64,000 nt of DNA from Paenibacillus sp. J23TS9 (GTDB lineage: Bacteria > Bacillota > Bacilli > Paenibacillales > Paenibacillaceae): positions 248,001 through 312,000 of the forward strand of contig NZ_BOSG01000004.1 in NCBI RefSeq assembly GCF_018403225.1, in the 5' to 3' direction. The stretch's first letter is position 1; each line of letters starts with the position of its first letter. This document shows, piece by piece, positions 42,113 to 51,247 of this stretch. The notes beneath the pieces were generated by a model. It saw nothing but the letters and a program-made list of their open reading frames with translations, had not been told where the DNA came from and ran no database searches. The position numbers and the translations under genes were made by a program.

Positions 42113-42169
42113 CCCGAGCATAAGCGATTTTCTTTATGCCATAAACCGACGTAGACCTGCACGCTTTGG

Positions 42170-42198
42170 GCATCTTCCCCATATGCTATCCATACATA
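42170..42198 (+). promoter_or_regulatory. Candidate sigma-E promoter of cmpA
   Basis: GCATCT (42170-42175), 15-bp spacer, CATACATA (42191-42198). The -10 fits the sigma-E pattern, and cmpA is a mother-cell gene in B. subtilis. Confidence 0.4.
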
Positions 42199-42224
42199 AG
42201 GTTTAGCAAGAGGAGGAGATACCC

Positions 42225-42353
42225 TTGCCGCAATGGCTCTGCAATCAACTGACACGTGCCTTTCGCAAAAAGGACAGACGCCAGATCAAGCTGCTGAACG
42301 ATTGCTGGTTCTTTTACCGCAATTCAGCGGGCGAAGGCACGGATCACTCATAA
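42225..42353 (+). CDS. cmpA: Cortex morphogenetic protein CmpA
   Basis: 42 aa: PQWLCNQLTRAFRKKDRRQI, then KLLNDCWFFYRNSAGEG. The pattern P.WL..Q...AF..KD..QIKLLN.CW.FYR matches B. subtilis CmpA, a small mother-cell protein that takes part in quality control of spore coat/cortex assembly. Start is TTG with GAGGAGGAG six bases upstream. Too short and TTG-initiated, hence easily missed. Strong terminator follows. Confidence 0.9.
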   Translation: MPQWLCNQLTRAFRKKDRRQIKLLNDCWFFYRNSAGEGTDHS

Positions 42354-42395
42354 GCCGGATTTCCAAATCCATAATACGCCCGTACGCAAAAAACC

Positions 42396-42425
42396 AAGCC
42401 GGACACAATGTCCGGCTTCTTTTTT
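42396..42425 (+). terminator. Terminator of cmpA
   Basis: AAGCCGGACA (42396-42405) pairs with TGTCCGGCTT (42409-42418), then CTTTTTTAT. Confidence 0.9.
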
Positions 42426-42504
42426 ATATCTTCCCATATTATAGCTTCCCAAGAGATATGGTCACTGCGGCTTCATCTCACCCGAAAAGCTTGACATATG
42501 CGCC

Positions 42505-42975
42505 CTATGAATAGCTTCTTGTCGCCGGCCAGGAGCCCAGCAGCTTGCGCAATAACACAATTTGTCCCGTATGGTACGCATCATGGGTAATCAAGCTCTG
42601 GAAACGCTGCGGATCCTTTTCCAGTTCGCTCTCCGGCAGCTGTTCCAGCTTGCTTCGCAATTGGGCATGGACCTGTTCAAGCTTCACCCGCGCCTCCTCC
42701 CACGCCTGCTCGCTGCTTTCCGGAATGCGGAACGTTTCGTCGTTACCGATTTGCGCCGGCAGTCCATCCGGGTCCGTCAATCGCCCTAAGATGCGTTCCT
42801 TGTAATACAGCAAATGCTGAACGTTCTCCCAAATGCTGTTCGCCGCACCCATTCCAGGCTTCCAAACCGCCTGCTCCAGCGTCACTTCCTTCAGCGCGGG
42901 TCCGAGCGGTGGGTACCAATCCTCTTGGTCCATACTGTTATCCCAATATTGCAGCAAAAGTTCCCGGATGTTCAT
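42505..42975 (-). CDS. DinB-family protein
   Basis: 156 aa four-helix bundle of the DinB/YfiT type, a group of putative metal-dependent thiol S-transferases. Metal-binding histidines are at NVQHLLYYKE and HDAYHTGQIVLLR. Start ATG 42975 follows GGAGG by eight bases. Substrate unknown; no regulatory link visible. Confidence 0.85.
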   Translation of the reverse strand: MNIRELLLQYWDNSMDQEDWYPPLGPALKEVTLEQAVWKPGMGAANSIWENVQHLLYYKERILGRLTDPDGLPAQIGNDETFRIPESSEQAWEEARVKLEQVHAQLRSKLEQLPESELEKDPQRFQSLITHDAYHTGQIVLLRKLLGSWPATRSYS

Positions 42976-43179
42976 GCCTGTCGCCTCCATTCCATTTGTA
43001 ACCATTGTAATTAAATTTAGGTCGTTACAAACACTTTAACATAGCCCTTTGCCACAGACAAGAAATTTATTCCATATGATCCTCCATCCCGTTCGGGAAC
43101 GCCTTTCCGATGCTTGGGCAAAAGATAGCAAAAGCCTCGCTGGCTTGCTACAATGCTCATATAGAAAGGATGAACTGCA

Positions 43180-43761
43180 ATGCTTTGGGACGATTTCATC
43201 AATAGCATGTGGCATGATTGGCGCGGCAGCGGCCGCTCCGAGGATCGGCTCGAACAGGAAAAATGGCTAAGCTTGTTCATGAAGCAGGATCGGGTCTGCG
43301 CGGAAGTATTCCCCACCGAGAAGGAGCGAGATGAAATGCGAAGGCTGCGTAACTTTTTGCTGGACACGGTCCGGCATATCGTTTCCGGGCATGAGCCGAA
43401 CGCAAGCCAAATCGAACAGCTCAACCAATGGATGGATGCGGGACCCGTGTACCGCCGCTTGGTCATGGACGAAGGACATGGACCACAGCTTCAAGAAATC
43501 CCTGTGAACGCCAATTGGACGCAAGTGATGGCCGAAATTTCAGCCTCCTTTGCGTCTACACTGGTCGATGGTGAGCCTTCGCGAATCCGCATCTGCGACA
43601 ATCCGGACTGCCTCTGGGTATATTACGACGATACGCGCAACCGCTCCAAGCGGTACTGCGACGATAAAATGTGCGGCAACCTGATGAAGGTCCGGCGTTT
43701 CCGCGCCAAAAAGAAGCAGGAAGCCGCTTCGGACAGCTCGGACTCAAATCCCTCATCTTGA
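43180..43761 (+). CDS. CGNR zinc-finger (ABATE-domain) protein
   Basis: 193 aa. A helical N-terminal ABATE-like domain (MRRLRNFLLDTVRHIVSGH) and a C-terminal treble-clef zinc finger: ICDNPDCLWVYYDDTRNRSK, then YCDDKMCGN. The C-terminal 20 residues are disordered. Members are thought to be stress-linked transcription regulators. Single gene. Confidence 0.88.
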   Translation: MLWDDFINSMWHDWRGSGRSEDRLEQEKWLSLFMKQDRVCAEVFPTEKERDEMRRLRNFLLDTVRHIVSGHEPNASQIEQLNQWMDAGPVYRRLVMDEGHGPQLQEIPVNANWTQVMAEISASFASTLVDGEPSRIRICDNPDCLWVYYDDTRNRSKRYCDDKMCGNLMKVRRFRAKKKQEAASDSSDSNPSS

Positions 43762-43804
43762 TACCCTGAAAATTTCATCAGACCATAAGAAAATAAACAC
43801 AACG

Positions 43805-43848
43805 AAACAAGCCCCTGGATCTTACATTTTTTAAAAAGGGGCTTGTTT
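43805..43848. terminator. Bidirectional terminator between CGNR gene and tex
   Basis: AAACAAGCCCC (43805-43815) pairs with GGGGCTTGTTT (43838-43848). Confidence 0.8.
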
Positions 43849-43891
43849 TGTTATCCGTTGACACCGCCATAGCGGCTTGGGGCGAACCGAC

Positions 43892-46102
43892 TTATTGCTG
43901 ATCCTTCGGCTGACGCATCGTAAGTCCGACACGGCCCTTTTTCAAATCCACATTCAGTACCCAGACGGTCACATTATCCCCGACGGATACAACGTCCATC
44001 GGATGCTTAACATATCCTTCACTGAGCTGTGAAATATGTACGAGGCCGTCACTCTTGATACCGATATCCACAAACGCGCCAAAGTCGATGACGTTGCGCA
44101 CCGTTCCCTGCAGCTCCATGCCCGCCATCAAATCTTCGATCTTGAGCACATCTGTCCGGAAAATAGGGAGCGGAAGCTCTTCACGCGGGTCACGGCCCGG
44201 ACGCTGCAGACTCTCCAGAATATCACGAAGCGTCGGCACGCCAACGTCAAGCGCGTTAGCCAACTGCTCCACATGCTGCTGAGCCAGCAAATCCGACAGC
44301 TCTTTTGTTCCAAGCTTATCCATGCCGATCCCGAGCTCCTTGAACAAACGATCTACGACCGTGTAGGATTCCGGGTGAATCGGTGTGCGGTCCAGCGGGT
44401 TATCCCCTTCTGAAATACGCATGAAGCCGATGCACTGCTCATAGGTTTTAGCTCCGAGACGCGGGACGCTTTGCAGCTGCTTGCGGCTGCTGAATTTACC
44501 GTTTGAATCACGGTATTTTACGATGTTTTTGGCTATGGTCGCGTTAACCCCTGCCACATAGGACAGCAGCGAAGGTGATGCTGTATTTACATCAACACCA
44601 ACATGGTTAACAGCAGACTCTACGACTGCCTTCAGGCTTTCGTCCAGATGCTTTTGCGATACATCATGCTGATATTGTCCGACACCGATGGCTTTCGGTT
44701 CGATCTTAACCAGCTCTGCGAGCGGATCCTGCACCCGGCGGGCGATGGAAACCGCACTCCGCTCAGCAACATCAAGCTCCGGAAACTCCTCCTGCGCCAG
44801 CTTGGAAGCCGAGTACACACTTGCTCCCGCTTCATTAACGATCAGATAAGACAGGTTCAGATCGCTCAGATCACCAATGACTTCTGCCACAAACTGCTCG
44901 GTTTCCCTGGAAGCCGTACCGTTGCCGATAACGATCAGCTGGATGCCGTATTTGGTGATCAGCTCGCGGAACTTTTCCGCAGCCTCTCTTCGCTTGTTGT
45001 TCGGTGGCGTCGGATAAGTTACTGCTACTTCGAGCAGCTTCCCCGTATCATCAACGACAGCCAGCTTACAGCCGGTCCGGAAGGCCGGATCTACGCCCAA
45101 CACGCATCTGCCTTTTACCGGGGGTTGCAGCAGGAGACTCCGCAAATTGCCGGAAAAAATGGAAATGGCCTGATTTTCCCCTTTTTCCGTTAATTCCGCG
45201 CGAATTTCCCGTTCAATTGAAGGGGCAATCAGACGCTTATAAGCATCTTCTATCACTGCCGTTAATACTGCTTCTACTATGGAAGAGCCCTTAACAATCT
45301 GACGTGCCATAAAATGATGAATCGGATCGGACGATACCTCAAGGCCTACCTTCAGTATATTTTCGCGTTCGCCACGGTTAATGGCCAAGATCCGGTGAGG
45401 AGGCATTTTTTTGGCAAGTTCCCGGTAGCTATAGTAGTTTTCATACACGGATTCCTGCTCCGCATCCTTCGCTTCCGAGGTCAGCATGGCATGGTCCATC
45501 GTATACCGGCGGACCCAGGAACGGATTGTCGCGTCATCCGCAATATTTTCAGCCAAAATATCCATCGCTCCGGCAATGGCTTCATCCGAGCTCTCAACGC
45601 CTTTATCGGCGTCCATGTATTGGGAGGCTTCCTGTTGCAGGTCACCTTGCTTCGGCTGCCCCATAATCCAGTTTGCGAGCGGCTCCAGCCCTTTTTCCTT
45701 GGCTACACTGGCGCGGGTTTTGCGCTTTTGACGGTAAGGACGGTACAAATCCTCCACTTCCTGCAGCTTGACCGCCTTCTCAATAGACGACTTCAGCTCT
45801 CCTGTCAGCTTACCCTGCTCATCGATGATCCTGATGACTTCACGCTTGCGTTCCTCCAGATTGCGCAGATAGTTCACCCGTTCCTCAATATCGCGCAGCT
45901 GGTTCTCATCCAATTCCCCGGTCATTTCCTTACGGTAACGTGCGATAAAAGGAATCGTGTTGCCTTCATCCAGCAGCTCAACCGTCGTGCGGATCTGTTT
46001 CAGTGAAAGCTGCAATTCCTTCGCTGTCTGCTGAACGATGCGTTCCTGCTCCTTGGCCTTCTGTTCTTCCGTATTCATTTCCACCATTACCTTATCTGTC
46101 AT
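43892..46102 (-). CDS. tex: Tex-family transcription accessory/RNA-binding protein (YdcI)
   Basis: 736 aa, full length. Tex order is visible: N-terminal helical domain, YqgF-like nuclease fold (VLGVDPAFRTGCKLAVVDD), helix-hairpin-helix region (VDVNTASPSLLSYVAGV) and a C-terminal S1 RNA-binding domain (ELQGTVRNVIDFGAFVDIGI). Start has GAGGGA upstream. Tex is involved in transcription and nucleic-acid metabolism; exact role in this group unknown. Confidence 0.96.
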   Translation of the reverse strand: MTDKVMVEMNTEEQKAKEQERIVQQTAKELQLSLKQIRTTVELLDEGNTIPFIARYRKEMTGELDENQLRDIEERVNYLRNLEERKREVIRIIDEQGKLTGELKSSIEKAVKLQEVEDLYRPYRQKRKTRASVAKEKGLEPLANWIMGQPKQGDLQQEASQYMDADKGVESSDEAIAGAMDILAENIADDATIRSWVRRYTMDHAMLTSEAKDAEQESVYENYYSYRELAKKMPPHRILAINRGERENILKVGLEVSSDPIHHFMARQIVKGSSIVEAVLTAVIEDAYKRLIAPSIEREIRAELTEKGENQAISIFSGNLRSLLLQPPVKGRCVLGVDPAFRTGCKLAVVDDTGKLLEVAVTYPTPPNNKRREAAEKFRELITKYGIQLIVIGNGTASRETEQFVAEVIGDLSDLNLSYLIVNEAGASVYSASKLAQEEFPELDVAERSAVSIARRVQDPLAELVKIEPKAIGVGQYQHDVSQKHLDESLKAVVESAVNHVGVDVNTASPSLLSYVAGVNATIAKNIVKYRDSNGKFSSRKQLQSVPRLGAKTYEQCIGFMRISEGDNPLDRTPIHPESYTVVDRLFKELGIGMDKLGTKELSDLLAQQHVEQLANALDVGVPTLRDILESLQRPGRDPREELPLPIFRTDVLKIEDLMAGMELQGTVRNVIDFGAFVDIGIKSDGLVHISQLSEGYVKHPMDVVSVGDNVTVWVLNVDLKKGRVGLTMRQPKDQQ

Positions 46103-46433
46103 AAAAATCCCTCTTTCCCCGTATCAGTCGCTTGTTATGCGTGAATAGTGCAAAGTCTGGTATATAACGTTCGTTTATTAGGGCATTCCATACATTTCAT
46201 TTTCGTTATGTTAAATTTCTATCTCCGTCGTCATTTCATAGGTTCGGAGTTCAGTTGAAACGCCAAGCAAAAATTTAGATTTTATTCTAAAAAGTGAAGC
46301 TTGGTTCTTGTATATTATCACAAACTTTTGCCTACTTTTCCAGCGGGCATCTTTGGAAGAGGCAAACAATGATGGCAGAAGCTTCTTCCATGAGCGATTT
46401 TACCCTTACTCTGCCTGGAAATTCGGCAATAAC
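46103..46433. other. Intergenic region upstream of tex
   Basis: 330 bp, AT-rich, no gene or RNA recognised. It should contain the tex promoter. Confidence 0.5.
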
Positions 46434-46471
46434 ACAAAAAGGCCCTGCGCCGGAATATCCGGAGCAAGGCT
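46434..46471 (-). terminator. Terminator of the alpha-galactosidase gene
   Basis: On minus GCCTTGC and GCAGGGC pair with inner CCGG/CCGG, then TTTTTGTG. Confidence 0.75.
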
Positions 46472-46513
46472 CGTCCTTTACAGTCTTTTTACACTGCCGA
46501 TCCCATTTTCCTA

Positions 46514-48706
46514 TTACTGCATTCTTTTCAGACGGAACAACTCGCTGTGAAAATCTCCCCGATCTTCTCCAACGGAAATACCGGCATACATCAGAGCATC
46601 TCCGCCGAAGACCCCATCGCTCCCAAGGATTGAATAATCTGCGTCCGGATCAAGTCCTTTCAATTTCAGCCGGCTTAGAGGCGCATTGGATTCAGACAAC
46701 ACACGGAAATAGAATACAGCCGCTTCACTCCCATCTTCAGCCACAAACATCCATGCGGTCTCATTGCCTTCAAAAGGACTGAGCAGCCGGTAATGCAGCC
46801 CAAACTGCACCAGTCCGCGGATCTCCTTGTATAAGGCGACCTGCTCTTTGACAGCCTCCTTCTCCTCATCGCTAAACCGCGTTAAATCCAGCTCATAACC
46901 GAAGTTCCCCGACATCGCCACCAGACCGCGCATATCAAGCGGCGTTGTACGTTTGACCTGATGGTTGGGAACCGCTGACACATGGGAGCCGATAGAGCTG
47001 ACCGGATATACAAGACTGGTACCATACTGAATTCTCAGACGGGCGACCGCATCCGTATTATCGCTGGTCCAAGTCTGAGGCATATAAAACAACATACCAG
47101 GGTCAAAGCGTCCACCGCCACCGGAACAGCTTTCAAACAGGATATGCGGGAATGCCATTGTAATGCGCTCCATAACTTCATAGAGTCCGAGCATATAACG
47201 GTGGGCTGTCTCCCGCTGCCGCTGCGGCGGCAGTAAAGCTGAGCCAATCTCCGTCATATTACGATTCATGTCCCATTTTACATACGTAATCGGCGCACTG
47301 CTTAGGACATTACCGATCATCCGTACGATCTCATCTCTGACGTCTTGACGGGAAAAATCAAGTATGAGCTGCTGTCTGCCTTCCGTACGCCGACGCCCAG
47401 GAACATGGAGACACCAATCTGGATGCATGCGGTATAGATCACTGTCCGGCGATACCATTTCCGGTTCAAACCATAAGCCGAACTGCATTCCCAGGTGATT
47501 CACTCTTTCCACCAAATCATCCAATCCATCCGGCAGCTTATTCAAATCGACAACCCAGTCTCCAAGCGAGGAATTATCACGGTCCCGTCGCCCGAACCAG
47601 CCGTCATCCAGCACGAACAGCTCAATGCCCAGCTCTTGTCCGGCCTTCGCAATGTTTTCAATTTTTTCTGCGTTGAAATTGAAATACGTTGCTTCCCAGT
47701 TGTTGACGAGCACGGGACGTTCCTGGTCACGGAACTCCCCGCGCGCCAGCCGCTCGCGGTACAGCTTATGATACGTCCGGGACATGCCTCCAAGGCCTCC
47801 TGCGGAATACACCATCACGGTTTCCGGTGTCTGGAAGGACTCCCCAGGTTCAAGCAGCCATGTAAAGTCAAAAGGATTGATACCGATCGACAATCTGGTC
47901 GTCCGGAATTGATCCACTTCAGCCTGTGCAATAAAGCTTCCGCTATATACCAGACTGAAGCCGTAGACCTCGCCATGATCCTCATCCGTTCCCGGTGAAA
48001 GCAGCGCCGCGAACGGATTCTGCTGATGACTGCTCGAACCGCGGCGGCTTTCCACAGCCTGCATGCCGTATGCTAATGGACGGCGGATGACATCCCGCTC
48101 ACGAGTCCAAGCGCCGGACAGCTGCAGCCACTCATAGTCCATATGCGGAAAATCCACGCTCGCGCTGAGCGCACGCAGAAGCTCTATGCTTGCTCCGCTG
48201 TCATTAACGATACGCATCGACCGTGTGATGGCATCATAATCTTCCAGCACCGCATAAATCAGCTCTACATGGAGTCCTGAAGCCAGGTCCTGCATATTCA
48301 GCACTAAGGTCTCTGCTTCACTTTCACGTTCCGCATATACAGCAGGAAGACCCTCTAGCCCCGGTTTTCCCTGCTCCATGCGATGCGATACATATTTGAA
48401 TTCCGTAATGGTCGTTCCGTCCTCAAGTCTCGCCTGAAGCAGGGGATGACGATAGTCGCTGGTTCCATACACTGGCAGCTCCTGCGGTAGGGTATCCAGC
48501 GATATACTACGGTCTTCAGGTACTGGATTCGGGCTGAACGAACAGCGCTCCTGCGATACCAGCAGCCAGCTGAGATCGCCTGCACGCAGCCGCTTGCCAT
48601 AATACAAATGTGCCGCGTAGCCGGAAGGAAGAATCTGAAATACATAGCTTGAGCCTTTCGTTTGCAAATGGAACAGCTGCTGCTGTGAATCAATATAAAT
48701 TCCCAT
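46514..48706 (-). CDS. Alpha-galactosidase, glycoside hydrolase family 36
   Basis: 730 aa. N-terminal beta-supersandwich domain, then the catalytic barrel with LFVLDDGWFGRRDRD, nucleophile ITYVKWDMNRNMTE (Asp about residue 470) and acid/base TWTSDNTDAVARL (about 540); ESCSGGGGRFDPG is also diagnostic. No signal peptide, so a cytoplasmic enzyme for raffinose-family sugars or melibiose. No transporter or regulator neighbours it. Full length. Confidence 0.95.
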   Translation of the reverse strand: MGIYIDSQQQLFHLQTKGSSYVFQILPSGYAAHLYYGKRLRAGDLSWLLVSQERCSFSPNPVPEDRSISLDTLPQELPVYGTSDYRHPLLQARLEDGTTITEFKYVSHRMEQGKPGLEGLPAVYAERESEAETLVLNMQDLASGLHVELIYAVLEDYDAITRSMRIVNDSGASIELLRALSASVDFPHMDYEWLQLSGAWTRERDVIRRPLAYGMQAVESRRGSSSHQQNPFAALLSPGTDEDHGEVYGFSLVYSGSFIAQAEVDQFRTTRLSIGINPFDFTWLLEPGESFQTPETVMVYSAGGLGGMSRTYHKLYRERLARGEFRDQERPVLVNNWEATYFNFNAEKIENIAKAGQELGIELFVLDDGWFGRRDRDNSSLGDWVVDLNKLPDGLDDLVERVNHLGMQFGLWFEPEMVSPDSDLYRMHPDWCLHVPGRRRTEGRQQLILDFSRQDVRDEIVRMIGNVLSSAPITYVKWDMNRNMTEIGSALLPPQRQRETAHRYMLGLYEVMERITMAFPHILFESCSGGGGRFDPGMLFYMPQTWTSDNTDAVARLRIQYGTSLVYPVSSIGSHVSAVPNHQVKRTTPLDMRGLVAMSGNFGYELDLTRFSDEEKEAVKEQVALYKEIRGLVQFGLHYRLLSPFEGNETAWMFVAEDGSEAAVFYFRVLSESNAPLSRLKLKGLDPDADYSILGSDGVFGGDALMYAGISVGEDRGDFHSELFRLKRMQ

Positions 48707-48861
48707 AATTCCCTCCGTATGCTTAAGCGGAATGATTTTCAGCCGGGTATCCCCCGCCTTGTCCGCTCTTTATTGGTTACTATAAAGTTACATGGATCAA
48801 GCATCGGATACAATGGACTTATGTGACATTTTAAAAGCCATCATACAGCAAGAGAAAAGAC

Positions 48862-48888
48862 AAAAGGCGTGCCCCGGGGCACGCCTTT
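48862..48888 (-). terminator. Terminator of ndoAI-ndoA
   Basis: Perfect palindrome AAAGGCGTGCCCC/GGGGCACGCCTTT, followed on minus by TTTTGTCTTTT. Confidence 0.85.
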
Positions 48889-48906
48889 ACTTTTGCACGT
48901 TCATGG

Positions 48907-49257
48907 TTAAAAGTCGATCAAGCTAAGACTGATCTGTAGAGAATCATCCACTTTTTTCATCGTTTCTTCGTCCAGGTGGGTGATTTTATCCGTCAGCCTC
49001 TGCTTATCAATGGTTCGGATTTGCTCCAACAATATAACAGAGTCCCTGTCAAAACCATGCGAAGCCGCATCAATTTCTACATGAGTCGGCAGTTTGGCTT
49101 TTTGAATCTGGGCCGTAATAGCCGCCACGATTACCGTAGGACTAAAGCGGTTGCCGATATCATTCTGAATGATCAGCACCGGTCTCACTCCACCTTGTTC
49201 AGAACCAACAACGGGTGAAAGATCCGCAAAAAAAACGTCGCCGCGTTTTACGATCAA
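48907..49257 (-). CDS. ndoA: EndoA/MazF-type mRNA endoribonuclease toxin
   Basis: 116 aa. [34 protein letters not shown] and [15 protein letters not shown] are nearly identical to B. subtilis EndoA, which cuts UACAU in mRNA. It lies four bases after the antitoxin gene. Complete and apparently active. Confidence 0.96.
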   Translation of the reverse strand: MIVKRGDVFFADLSPVVGSEQGGVRPVLIIQNDIGNRFSPTVIVAAITAQIQKAKLPTHVEIDAASHGFDRDSVILLEQIRTIDKQRLTDKITHLDEETMKKVDDSLQISLSLIDF

Positions 49258-49260
49258 TGT

Positions 49261-49533
49261 CTACACCCCGCTCACTAAGCGGCCTAGAGTGCTGTCTGCA
49301 TCTTCCTCTGCATGAAACGCTTCAGAGGCCATGGTCAAATTAATTTTGGCCATTTCCATATAGCCACGCTGCATGGATTCGCGGATATAACGCTTCTTCC
49401 GTTCATGCAAATACAGCTTCATGGCCTGCCTGATAAGTTCACTGCGGTTGGAATTCTCCATAGCAACGATGCCATCCACTTCCTGCAAAAGATGATCCGG
49501 CAAGCTGATCATAATTCTTTTGGTATTCTGCAT
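49261..49533 (-). CDS. ndoAI: EndoAI ribbon-helix-helix antitoxin
   Basis: 90 aa. N-terminal ribbon-helix-helix (KRIMISLPDHLLQEVDGIVA, then SNRSELIRQAMKLYL) and a C-terminal region ending MEMAKINLTMASEAFH that binds and inhibits EndoA. Start ATG 49533 follows AGGTGG; the frame opens further upstream without a better site. Located just downstream of alr, as in B. subtilis. Confidence 0.93.
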   Translation of the reverse strand: MQNTKRIMISLPDHLLQEVDGIVAMENSNRSELIRQAMKLYLHERKKRYIRESMQRGYMEMAKINLTMASEAFHAEEDADSTLGRLVSGV

Positions 49534-49761
49534 ATTAGCCACCTTTTCTTCCACCCCCACAACCTTCACACCCTTGTGCACCAGTATAACTTTATTCAAG
49601 GAAATTTATACAAAGGAATATATATGCCGAAGGTATATCAGGTATGCTGCATTCCATTATAAACTACAGTCGGCATTTCCGTACAGACAATCTCGTCACA
49701 ATTCTATATTCGAGATGTATGCAAGTTATTCCTTCTGCTCCTAACAAAGGTTATATCCAGT

Positions 49762-50967
49762 TTAGTGTGCTTCGCTGATCAAAGGATTGATCAGGGTATA
49801 TGGGGCCCCGTTTCGTATATAAAAGCGGGGAATCCGGTTAGCAATCATACAGATGACTTCATAGTGAATGGTACCGAGCCAGAATGCCAGCTCATCTGCC
49901 GAAATGCTTGCGCCAGACTGCTGACCGATGAGTACAACCTCTTCGCCGGCTTGAATTTCTTCTGCTTCTTCAGCAAAAGATTGCAGCGTTACCATACACT
50001 GGTCCATGCAAATCGTTCCGACTACGGGAACGCGGCGGCCGCGGATCAATACCTCCGCTTTACCGCTTAGCATTCGGGAATATCCATCCGCATAGCCAAT
50101 CGGAAGCGTGGCAATGGTTTCCTCCGCATCCGTCACATACCTCGCGCCGTAACTGACGCCCCAATGAGGCGGAAGCGTTTTAACAAATGCCACCTGTGTC
50201 TTCAGCGTCAATACCGGGGTCAGCGCCACCTTTTGCCGATTAACCTCATCCGAAGGGTACAGTCCATACATGCTGATTCCGATGCGGACCATGTTGAACG
50301 ACAGCTCCGGAGTGTCAATCGCGGCGGCACTGTTTCCCGTATGTATAATCGGGAGGCTGATGCCTCTCTCTTTCAGTGCGACCACTACGCTTGTAAAACG
50401 CCGGTATTGCTCCAGTGTATAGCTTTTATCTTCTTCATCCGCCTTGGAAAAATGGGTAAACATGCCCTCCACCTCAGCCTGCGGCAATGCCAGGGCCTTT
50501 TCGATAAAAGAAATGGCGGCTTCACCAGGAAGAAGTCCCAATCTGCCCATGCCGCTGTCGATCTTGATGTGCAGCTTCAAAGGACGCTTCAGGCTTTCTG
50601 CCGGAAGCACCTTAATGGCTTCCAGCACATCTTGGCTAAACACCGTCAAGGTTACCTGATGCTCCCAGGCTGCCTGGATGCCTTCAGGTGGCGTATATCC
50701 GAGTACAAGCACAGGTATCTTAACGCCTGCCTGGCGAAGCTGAATCGCTTCATCCAGAAAAGCCACGCTCAGATAGTCCGCGCCCGCTCGCTCCAGCTCG
50801 CGCGCCATTTCTACAGCACCGTGTCCGTAAGCATCCGCTTTGACACAAGCCAGCAGCAGCATTTCTTCAGGAAGCGCCCGGCGAAATGCCTCATAATTGG
50901 CACGCAAATGATCCAGATTTATTTCCGCTTGTGTAGCTCTATATTGAACTTGCATTTTTTCAGTCAC
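49762..50967 (-). CDS. alr: Alanine racemase
   Basis: 401 aa PLP enzyme making D-alanine for peptidoglycan. PLP lysine in CVKADAYGHGAV (about residue 43), catalytic tyrosine in WGVSYGARYV (about 275), and IGYADGYSR/GTICMDQCMV of the C-terminal domain. Upstream gene is the YdcC-like lipoprotein and downstream is the EndoAI/EndoA pair, the B. subtilis order. Confidence 0.97.
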   Translation of the reverse strand: MTEKMQVQYRATQAEINLDHLRANYEAFRRALPEEMLLLACVKADAYGHGAVEMARELERAGADYLSVAFLDEAIQLRQAGVKIPVLVLGYTPPEGIQAAWEHQVTLTVFSQDVLEAIKVLPAESLKRPLKLHIKIDSGMGRLGLLPGEAAISFIEKALALPQAEVEGMFTHFSKADEEDKSYTLEQYRRFTSVVVALKERGISLPIIHTGNSAAAIDTPELSFNMVRIGISMYGLYPSDEVNRQKVALTPVLTLKTQVAFVKTLPPHWGVSYGARYVTDAEETIATLPIGYADGYSRMLSGKAEVLIRGRRVPVVGTICMDQCMVTLQSFAEEAEEIQAGEEVVLIGQQSGASISADELAFWLGTIHYEVICMIANRIPRFYIRNGAPYTLINPLISEAH

Positions 50968-51185
50968 CTTCTCTTACGTTTTACACCTACATAGATTGGA
51001 CTAAAGTCTGATATGACTTATCACTTAATTACGATCAGCTCTGTGCTTACGCAACCGTGATTTGCTTTAGTTCATTCTATATAACTCGCTCATTTATCGT
51101 AATGTTCGAGAAGGCCACTGTCAATGAACCACAGCTGGCCGGATTGGGGCGGGTTTACCATACCACACAGCGTCAGAAGATAAAC

Positions 51186-51239
51186 AGGCGGAGGCCTTCA
51201 TTGTAGAGGAATCAGCTCTAACAACTCAGGAATCCGCCT
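51186..51239 (-). terminator. Candidate hairpin between the LolA-like gene and alr
   Basis: AGGCGGA (51186-51192) pairs with TCCGCCT (51233-51239); the loop holds a second short stem. The T-tract is poor. Confidence 0.4.
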
Positions 51240-51247
51240 ACTTTGTA

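Noticed and set aside
45314..46006. Plus-strand frame of 230 codons
   Set aside because: Antisense of tex.
50164..50994. Plus-strand frame of 276 codons
   Set aside because: Antisense of alr, which has all catalytic motifs on the other strand.
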